From: Tritrichomonas musculus
Taxonomy: Eukaryota; Parabasalia; Tritrichomonadida; Tritrichomonadidae
Direction of reading: 5' to 3'
Length of the DNA stretch: 23,469 nucleotides
NCBI GenBank assembly: GCA_039105265.1
Contig: JAPFFF010000407.1
Location: forward strand, 1-23,469
Of the stretch, positions 18,068 to 23,469 are shown piece after piece. The position numbers were made by a program, and so were the translations under genes. Every line of letters starts with the position of its first letter. The first letter of the stretch is position 1. The notes under the pieces are model-generated. The model saw nothing but the letters and a program-made list of their open reading frames with translations. It did no database searches and was not told the DNA's origin.

Positions 18068-18971
18068 TTTCAAAATGGTTTATAAAATTGAAAGTTTTAT
18101 AGAAAATTGTCATGGCCGTAAAGGTTAATTTTCTTGAGGGCCTTAAAAATTTTAAATTAGGAAATTTGTGAAAATCAAATTTGATTGAACTAATTGAAAT
18201 TAATCAATTTCGACCTTAAATAAATTTTATATTATCCGACGGTGAAAAAGTTTAAATATGAATCTATCAATGAATTGTTCATTGCACATTATTAAAGATT
18301 TTTTTTTTTATATAAATAAATCAAATCAATTTAATTCCATAATTGAAAAATAATAATGTATTATATTGTATATAATTAATACTTATTAATATATTTATAT
18401 TTTAAAAATATAATAACATAATAAATAATCTTATATTTTTATTTGAAACTTAATAAAGAAAAAATTTTTGAATCACATTTTATTCAATTTTATTGAATAA
18501 AAATAAATATTTTGAAAGCAATTGAAAAATTACCTATAAATATATATATATAGGAAATATATATATTATTTTGAAAAATATATATATATCATTGAGATGC
18601 AGTTTATTAATAAATAAGTTTCTGAAATCTTATAATTGAAAATCAGTGAGGTGTTTTTTCCTTTTTCTCAGCATACTTAGATATATAATAATCAAAAAAA
18701 AAAAAAGCATTAGTATAATGAATGTACATAAATAATTTAAATAAATTTATGAGCAACTAAGTGATATATTGAACTGACAATCTAGATATAAAAATATTGA
18801 TGGTTTAACATAAAAAAAAATTTGGTTTGAAGTTTATTGATCTATAAAATATAAAAATATTTATAGCTCTTTTGATTTTAAAAAAAAATCATTATTTAAT
18901 TAAAACGAAATCAAATAAAGAATATACAATATTGTATATAAAATAAAATAAAATGAATAAATCACTTATTC
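18068..18971. other. 904-bp AT-rich spacer without a gene
   Basis: This lies between two minus-strand genes. It contains a perfect hairpin (18478-18502), TA-dinucleotide microsatellites near 18540-18590 and A runs. No open frame, RNA gene or element end was identified. Confidence 0.5.
18478..18502. repeat. Perfect 11-bp inverted repeat
   Basis: TTTTATTCAAT (18478-18488) and its exact reverse complement (18492-18502) are separated by TTT. It lies in AT-rich spacer DNA with no evident function. Confidence 0.7.
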
Positions 18972-19886
18972 TTACTTTTTCTCTTCTGCTTTCTTTTCAT
19001 CTTTCTTTACATTTTTATCTTCATCTTTTGTTTTCTCGTCTGGATGTGGAGGATGGCGACTGTTTACAAGCTCATGGAGAGCAACAACTGATCTGCAAAG
19101 TTGAGATATGAAAATCATAAATGTTGAATCGTCACTTTTTGTTGCTAATGAATCAACTGTATCTTTAAGACCTAAATTTGGAAGAAGATTGAAAATAGAC
19201 TGCGTTAATCCAATGATTTCATTATCTACTTGGTATTTTTTATCAATAACATTTTGGAGATATTCTGATATTCCCCTCAAACGATGTTCCAAAGCTGCTA
19301 AACCATGAACTGAGTTTGTTAAAGTAGTTCCAATTTCTGACATATCAACATCTTTAATATCACGAAGAAGATGCTCAACACCAATCTCTTCAACCTCAAG
19401 AAAATCAACAATTGTAGGAACGTTTTGAAATGATGTTACAATAGGCTTTCCATCTGGTCTGACTCTTTCAGCACCAATAAAGGCTGAAACAGGAATTTCG
19501 TGTGGATCACTGGCTGTAACATCTGTTGTAATAAAAACTGGATTTGGATTATATCGTCGCATCATATGATGAATATCTAAATCATTTTTGCAAACAGTTG
19601 TCTGAGATGAATACCAACCAACAATTGATTCTTTCAAAGTAACTTTACGATGGAGCTCATACATATCATCAATAAAGTTTGTATCAACAAACCAAATTGA
19701 AGGATCGTTTGCATCTTCTTCAAATGGAATTGCAAAACATTGTAAAACATTAACTTGTCCCTTATAGATATCACCAAGAAGAATACCAATTACACGGTGA
19801 TTCTGACTATTTGCAACACGGTGATGATGATCTGCGATGGAAAGAAGTACTATTGGATGAACAGCGACACGTTCAATATGAGCCAT
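18972..19886 (-). CDS. RPN8: 26S proteasome lid subunit Rpn8 (PSMD7)
   Basis: This is the MPN-domain scaffold subunit that pairs with the deubiquitinase Rpn11 in the proteasome lid. The 304-residue protein aligns with human PSMD7 along nearly its whole length: VAVHPIVLLSIADHHHR (7-23), a WFVD block (65-68), GWY (90-92), the near-identical EVEEIGVEHLLRDIKD (164-179) and RSVVALHELVN near 265-275. The C-terminus ends in the Lys/Glu-rich tail typical of Rpn8 (about 281-304). As expected for Rpn8 the JAMM metal site is absent: the GWYHSH position of Rpn11 reads GWYSSQ, so even the single His kept in human PSMD7 (GWYHTG) is lost. It should be catalytically inactive. The ATG begins MAHIERVAVHP, in register with other family members. 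Confidence 0.96.
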   Translation of the reverse strand: MAHIERVAVHPIVLLSIADHHHRVANSQNHRVIGILLGDIYKGQVNVLQCFAIPFEEDANDPSIWFVDTNFIDDMYELHRKVTLKESIVGWYSSQTTVCKNDLDIHHMMRRYNPNPVFITTDVTASDPHEIPVSAFIGAERVRPDGKPIVTSFQNVPTIVDFLEVEEIGVEHLLRDIKDVDMSEIGTTLTNSVHGLAALEHRLRGISEYLQNVIDKKYQVDNEIIGLTQSIFNLLPNLGLKDTVDSLATKSDDSTFMIFISQLCRSVVALHELVNSRHPPHPDEKTKDEDKNVKKDEKKAEEKK

Positions 19887-20045
19887 TTAGTTAAAATTTT
19901 TTTAAAATTCAAATTGAGTTTAAATTAATCGTTTTGAATGATGAACAAAAAAGAAAACATAATCATAACGAATAACTTCATCGTTTTGCTTAAATGGGTG
20001 TTTCAAATATATAGTCCACTGAAAAAAAAACCATACCACTGTAAT

Positions 20046-20144
20046 ACCCCCGTACCATTTTTTTACCTTATTTTTTAGCCTTTTTTCACCGGCGGCTTTT
20101 TTACATTCAATTATCTCATTGAAAAACTAAAATGGTAAGGGGGT
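20046..20144. repeat. Spaced inverted repeat around ACCCCCGTACCATTTT
   Basis: The left arm 20046-20061 and the right arm 20129-20144 are reverse complements with one mismatch in 16. The spacer of 67 bases holds a CCGGCGG patch. The C5/G5 runs stand out in this AT-rich DNA. It could be a small foldback element or the remains of transposon ends. Confidence 0.6.
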
Positions 20145-20261
20145 TTTCCGGGGAATAATATTTTTCTACACCACTTTTTGAAAACTTTTTAACTTTTTGA
20201 ATACTTTTTTATACATTTTTTATTCAATTTTTGCTAAATAATGAATAAAAGTTAGATATGG

Positions 20262-20285
20262 TAGTGGGTGTTGCACACCACACTA
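20262..20285. repeat. 24-bp imperfect hairpin
   Basis: TAGTGGGTGT and ACACCACACTA pair with one bulged base around TGC. It marks the left edge of the GC-richer block that precedes the hAT-like fragment. Confidence 0.5.
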
Positions 20286-20457
20286 TACACTATGGAACTT
20301 ACATTTGAAGCGATTTTAATTACGAAAACGACGAACTGACAATCAAGAAGCGATGTCATGTAAAACGTCTCGTGGCGCGTATTTTAATGTATAATCTCCA
20401 CCACATGACCATTTGGTGATGATTTCATGTGTTGCTATCATAAATGATAACACACCA

Positions 20458-20958
20458 CTAACAACAATGAATGAAATATAATTTATTGATATCATAAATG
20501 AAATATAAAAATTTCAAAACACTTTTCATATCGGCATTTTCAACCATTGCAAAAGGACGTCCTGTTTTTAATATCATGCTTTTGTATTTATCTGATATTA
20601 ATTTGTCAATTTCTATTGGAATTTCTGGATTTAAAGATTCCATTAAATCTTCATTTTCATTTAATTCTTGAACAGCATTTGTTTTTATCAAATGCTTTGA
20701 CTTAATGTGCGACTTTATATAGGCAAATGTGAACATCAACGAGTACCAATGATTGCATTTTGAACAATAAAAATGATAAACATTTTCTTTTAATGTAAAA
20801 ATAATTGGGAATTCTTTGCTTTGGACCCAATCATTAATATCAAAGTAAATGTCTTGAGGATGCTTTTCTAATTCATGCCCTGGACCATTTATCATATCAG
20901 GAGTGGAGAAATGATCACGAAAGACTCCAACTTTATGAGTTTCGATGGTTTTAAACAT
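20458..20958 (-). pseudogene. hAT-like transposase N-terminus with BED-type zinc finger, truncated
   Basis: This 166-codon frame looks like the first third of a hAT-superfamily transposase. C65, C68, H84 and H89 (CSKC ... SHIKSKH) form a BED-like zinc finger. TGRPFAMVEN (132-141) matches the RPF..VE motif that follows the finger region in hAT transposases. The frame then ends after 20-odd hydrophobic residues, whereas an active transposase would continue for several hundred residues to the RNase H-like core and dimerisation domain. These parts are not found downstream. It is therefore a relic, or a small gene derived from one. A TCACT initiator-like motif lies 10 bases before the ATG. Family assignment rests on two motifs only. 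Confidence 0.5.
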
Positions 20959-20965
20959 TTAAAGA

Positions 20966-20970
20966 AGTGA
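20966..20970 (-). promoter_or_regulatory. Inr-like TCACT before the hAT-like frame
   Basis: On the minus strand TCACT fits TCAY(T/A), with its A 10 bases before the ATG. If real, the truncated frame could still be transcribed. Confidence 0.35.
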
Positions 20971-21009
20971 TATGATTATAAACAGCATACAAAAATATTT
21001 TTTTTGAAA

Positions 21010-21044
21010 AAAACTTTTTCAATACCGATTTTTGAAAAAGTTTT
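21010..21044. repeat. Perfect 11-bp inverted repeat
   Basis: AAAACTTTTTC (21010-21020) and GAAAAAGTTTT (21034-21044) are separated by 13 bases. It lies just upstream of the hAT-like frame. Confidence 0.65.
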
Positions 21045-21343
21045 AAATCTTCATTCAATTTTTTTAAAATCAGTATATTTACCTTAACTACAAATTGAAA
21101 TTATATCATTTTTATTATAAATTTTTACTATAATCCAATATTTATTAGAGTAAAAGACTTTATTTTGTTTAATGCAATACCAATTTCAATCGAAAAAGCA
21201 TAGGAATTTATAACAATTATATTGAATTTTTCGGTTTTTATTTTTACAATAAGCATCAAAATAATATATTTATACAAGTACTAATGGCGTCATTTGATAT
21301 GAATGAGGTATTGATATAAAATGTCATTTCAAGTCTTTGTGTA

Positions 21344-21441
21344 TCCGAAATTCTTCCTTTCAAAAAGTTAAAAAAAAGGTCCAAATGTTTTAGATAATTT
21401 TCGGACACTTTTTTAACTTTTTGAATGGAAAAAATTTCGGA
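21344..21441. repeat. 98-bp palindrome with about 38-bp arms (foldback/MITE-like)
   Basis: The arms 21344-21381 and 21402-21441 are imperfect reverse complements around a 20-base loop. Both begin with TCCGAAATT and share TTCAAAAAGTTAAAAAA, then end in GTCC/GGAC, with only a few mismatches and one indel. This is much more than chance would give and suggests a foldback element or a hairpin-forming transposon relic. Confidence 0.7.
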
Positions 21442-21787
21442 CTTAAAACCCAGTTCTGTTTCATTAATATGTTAATTGGCACAATTTTTGACTGTACTAT
21501 ATTTATTTTTAATCAACAAAAATTCTAATGTTATTTGTCACAATTGACTTTGAATTTTTAACATTTAAATTGGATTAAATTTTTGCGTTTTTGATATTGG
21601 CCACACAAAAGTCGCACTTACCAAATCAACATTATTAATTTAACAATTCAATTATGTTTATATTTTTATAAATAATAGTTATTTTTATCCATTTGAGTAT
21701 TTTCAAAAATTGAATTATTAAACAACTTTTTGAATATATTTAAAACGAAACAGTTCATGTATTCAAAAATTATAAAACCAAGTAAAT

Positions 21788-21792
21788 TCATT
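21788..21792 (+). promoter_or_regulatory. Inr-like TCATT before the 261-residue gene
   Basis: TCATT matches TCAY(T/A), with its A 8 bases upstream of the ATG at 21798, followed by a T run. It supports the idea that this frame is a real gene. Confidence 0.45.
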
Positions 21793-21797
21793 TTTTT

Positions 21798-22583
21798 ATG
21801 TACCACTACAAGCCAGAAGCCATTTCTGATGACACAACTAAAGACATTTATCTGATAACTGAAGATTCAGAAACTGAATTTACAGGGAGCACAAAATTAA
21901 TATTTGACCTTTCTTATTTCAATAATTTAAAAGATGGCATGGCAATAGAATTTTATTTGTTAAATTATACACAATTGGAGCCAATAGATAAAAAAGAATT
22001 TAACTGCATAGGTATTAAAATATTTAATACAGAAAATGATCAAAAGAAAATTCTTTTAATATTATTAAAATTTATATCTAGAAATAAATTCATTGAAGAT
22101 ATAGACTTTGTACCTGTTTACAATCTCATTGTAAGTGGTTCAGCCATTTCAGATATTCTCATTAATATTATTATACAATTTATAATTATTTCAAAGAAAG
22201 TAGATTCATATGAATATTTCATTCAAACTCTCATTAATGAAGGAAGTTTCATTTATAATGATTGTTTTTGGATTCTCTGTTTCTTCTTTAGAAAAAATGA
22301 GAATAAAATTTCTAATAAATTGTATGATATGGGAATTTTAGAAGTTATTAAAAAACTTCTTGCCAGTTATGAACAAAAGTGCGTTTCACTTTCAACAATT
22401 GAACTTATGTTCAAAGTTTTCTTAACAATTATTACCAGTAACAATATAGAGTTCATAAGAGAATTTTCTAGGCATTTTCTAGATTGTATCTATTATTTCA
22501 AAGATGATTTCATTAAATCTCTTTTATTAACAATTTTAATTGAAGAAAATTCAATAGATTTTAATGATGAATACTTTTACTAA
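21798..22583 (+). CDS. Hypothetical helical (armadillo-like?) protein
   Basis: This 261-residue protein matches no family I know. After a polar, acidic N-terminus (1-45) it is made of amphipathic and hydrophobic helices rich in I, L, F, N and K, in a pattern like HEAT/armadillo repeats: ILLILLKFISRN (about 85-96), an ISDILINIIIQFIIIS helix near 116-131, and LIMELMFKVFLTIITSNN-like segments in the C-terminal third. The isoleucine-rich stretch 116-131 could also be read as a membrane segment, but charged helices around it argue for a soluble fold. Its AT-biased amino acid content resembles decaying or fast-evolving trichomonad genes. An initiator-like TCATT precedes it. It may be a shortened copy of a larger family member. 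Confidence 0.55.
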   Translation: MYHYKPEAISDDTTKDIYLITEDSETEFTGSTKLIFDLSYFNNLKDGMAIEFYLLNYTQLEPIDKKEFNCIGIKIFNTENDQKKILLILLKFISRNKFIEDIDFVPVYNLIVSGSAISDILINIIIQFIIISKKVDSYEYFIQTLINEGSFIYNDCFWILCFFFRKNENKISNKLYDMGILEVIKKLLASYEQKCVSLSTIELMFKVFLTIITSNNIEFIREFSRHFLDCIYYFKDDFIKSLLLTILIEENSIDFNDEYFY

Positions 22584-22779
22584 ATTTTTTTCTATTAATG
22601 TTGATATATAATTAATTTATATGCATTTATCATATTAAATAAACAGAGTTAAGGAGCCTGGTTACTTGAATTTGGACTCATTAAAGTCTTTAAATTAAAG
22701 AATATCAAAAATATAATACATTTTTTTAATATTCATAATTTTTCTTTTTTCTTTTTATTATTATTATTATTTATTTATT
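22584..22779. other. AT-rich 3' flank with a TTA/TTTA microsatellite
   Basis: Downstream of the hypothetical gene the DNA is AT-rich and ends in TTATTATTATTATTTATTTATTTA (about 22755-22780). No gene was seen. Confidence 0.45.
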
Positions 22780-22966
22780 TATCGATTTTTAAAAAAAATT
22801 ATCGAGATTTATCACTTAAAAAAACTCTTTTAATGGCCATTTATCGGCGGTTAGGTTTAACGTATTTATCGATATTTATCTGTTATTGGCAGTTTTTTTA
22901 TCGATAATATCGATAAAAAAAAATTTACTGATACCCGATAAATAGCCGAATCGATAACCATCCCTG
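22780..22966 (-). mobile_element. hAT-like DNA transposon end with TATCGA subterminal motifs
   Basis: Read on the minus strand the segment starts CAGGGATGGTTATCG at 22966, a typical hAT-type terminus. It is followed by at least eight copies of (T)TATCG/CGATA on both strands, the dense subterminal motif array often seen in hAT elements and their MITEs. GTTTACTG just outside would be the 8-bp target duplication, but a matching copy and the other end were not found within the window, so the left boundary is set only by where the motifs stop. Confidence 0.5.
22893..22921. repeat. Perfect 13-bp palindrome in the hAT-like end
   Basis: TTTTTTTATCGAT (22893-22905) and its exact reverse complement (22909-22921) flank AAT. 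It is the strongest copy of the subterminal TATCGAT motif. Confidence 0.8.
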
Positions 22967-23167
22967 GTTTACTGACGTTAATTTAGCATATTTTAAATAT
23001 AATTTTCATGTTTAAAAAAAAAAACAAAACATTCGCAATAATATATGATGCCAATTTAATTTCAAAATTTTCAGACTTACTGTATAATATGTCGTAATAA
23101 TATCTGTATAAAATTACTTGAAGCAGTTTTTAGTTGCTTTTGACGAGTGTATCATTGAACAACAATG

Positions 23168-23202
<35 letters not shown>

Positions 23203-23309
23203 TAAACATATATATGGCCAAATATTTCGCCTTTTATATAAAAACATCAATAAATCAATGAAAATCTAATGAACACTTAATTTAAGATAGTATATTATAG
23301 TAGTATATA
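22967..23309. other. AT-rich spacer between two element ends
   Basis: No gene was seen. It contains a second A27 run (23176-23202) and ends in TAGTATATAC-type repeats at the sharp GC boundary at 23310. Confidence 0.5.
23176..23202 (+). repeat. A27 homopolymer tract
   Basis: There are twenty-seven A bases preceded by seven T bases. It could be the tail of a retroposed sequence or a simple slippage tract. No retroposon body was recognised beside it. Confidence 0.8.
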
Positions 23310-23469
23310 CTAGTCGGTTTCCGCGGGGCCACGCTACACTAATAGCCCTCGCGTCAACACGAACTAGTTAAAAAAAAAAAAATTAAAAAAAAAAATATAT
23401 TTTCTCCACGATGGTTCTCACTACTGCCCACCATCTATGAAACGTCTTAGGTACCCACCCCAATGTCCA
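23310..23469 (-). mobile_element. Helitron-like 3' terminus running off the window
   Basis: Read on the minus strand the sequence ends ...CCGACTAG followed by T, the CTAG-T junction of Helitrons. Eight bases before the CTAG lies a GC-rich hairpin: GCCCTCGCG (plus 23345-23353) pairs with CGCGGGGC (plus 23322-23329), 8 bp with one bulged base around a 15-base loop. GC content jumps exactly at 23310 and the unusual composition continues to the window edge, as expected if the element body lies beyond it. The minus strand is open for 28 codons from the edge, too short to judge. No Rep/helicase part is visible, so the family call is tentative. Confidence 0.42.

Larger units (their letters stand above)
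19887..20457. other. Intergenic region with repeat and element debris
   Basis: Upstream of RPN8 the sequence becomes unusual: a C5/G5-bearing inverted repeat (20046-20144), a hairpin (20262-20285) and a block at about 20290-20440 that is richer in CG dinucleotides than its surroundings. No intact gene was recognised. The block may be decayed transposon sequence belonging to the fragment at 20458-20958. Confidence 0.5.
20959..21797. other. 839-bp region with palindromes, no gene
   Basis: This lies between the hAT-like fragment and the hypothetical gene at 21798. It contains a hairpin at 21010-21044 and the larger palindrome at 21344-21441. Variants of AACTTTTTGAAT recur here (near 21412 and 21722) and in the previous spacer (near 20191). 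No open frame of note was seen. Confidence 0.5.

Noticed and set aside
18068-18073. Extension of the RGG protein by two residues upstream of the ATG
   Set aside because: It needs a TTG start codon; the ATG at 18067 is the first normal start in frame.
23310-23469. tRNA or rRNA gene at the GC-rich window edge
   Set aside because: No cloverleaf, T-loop GTTCRA or recognisable rRNA core was found on either strand.
23383-23469. Partial protein gene entering from the right edge on the minus strand
   Set aside because: Only 28 open codons, ending in a T run; too short to support a gene.
19887-23469. Polinton/Maverick or LTR-type element as the source of the repeat-rich right end
   Set aside because: No integrase, polymerase, capsid-like gene or long terminal repeats were seen; the signs point to plain DNA transposons instead.
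1-23469. CRISPR array, operon or other prokaryote-type system
   Set aside because: Gene content, kinases, proteasome and ER translocon genes are eukaryotic, and no regularly spaced direct repeats are present.

Overview
The window looks like nuclear DNA of a parabasalid protist, most probably a trichomonad (a Tritrichomonas-like genome is my best guess; this is inference, not a database match). The clues are very AT-rich intergenic DNA, twelve intact intronless genes packed on both strands, two ankyrin proteins with the DUF3447-type core that is greatly expanded in trichomonads, an R2R3 Myb protein with a Gln-rich tail, and very short apparent 5' leaders with Inr-like YCAY(T/A) motifs 8-16 nt before several start codons. 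No rRNA, tRNA or CRISPR was recognised.

Layout. 1-384 is AT-rich leader DNA. 385-1095 (+) encodes a TRAP-alpha-like subunit of the ER translocon. 1509-3104 (-) is an ankyrin/DUF3447 protein, divergent from 3180-5426 (+), an orphan beta-propeller-like protein. 5540-6478 (-) is a DZIP1/Iguana-like basal-body protein. The 803-bp divergent spacer upstream of it holds a non-autonomous DNA-transposon-like element (6902-7106) and a 27-A tract. Two convergent kinase genes follow: a PH-domain AGC (Akt-like) kinase at 7282-8538 (+) and a MAP kinase kinase at 8743-9759 (-). 10150-12591 (-) is a second, larger ankyrin/DUF3447 protein. It is divergent from 12752-13387 (+), a small PG-rich (STPGR) axonemal-type protein. 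13670-15199 (-) is the R2R3 Myb regulator, 15974-18067 (-) an Asn/Gln/RGG-rich protein with a C-terminal Cys/His cluster, and 18972-19886 (-) the 26S proteasome lid subunit Rpn8.

From about 19.9 kb to the end the window changes character. Inverted repeats, a truncated BED-finger/hAT-like transposase N-terminus (20458-20958, -), a 98-bp palindrome, one unrecognised helical protein gene (21798-22583, +), a hAT-like element end rich in TATCGA motifs (about 22780-22966) and a GC-rich edge with the hallmarks of a Helitron 3' end (23310 to the window end, - strand) make this a graveyard of DNA transposons.

The genes do not form an operon or one pathway. They are housekeeping genes (ER translocation, proteasome), signalling genes (two kinases), likely flagellar or cytoskeletal genes (DZIP1-like, STPGR) and lineage-expanded families (ankyrin, Myb). 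I found no convincing new multi-gene system. The most useful leads are the DNA-element termini, the DZIP1-like protein without its usual zinc finger, the MKK with plant-type activation-loop spacing, and the RGG/Cys-cluster protein.
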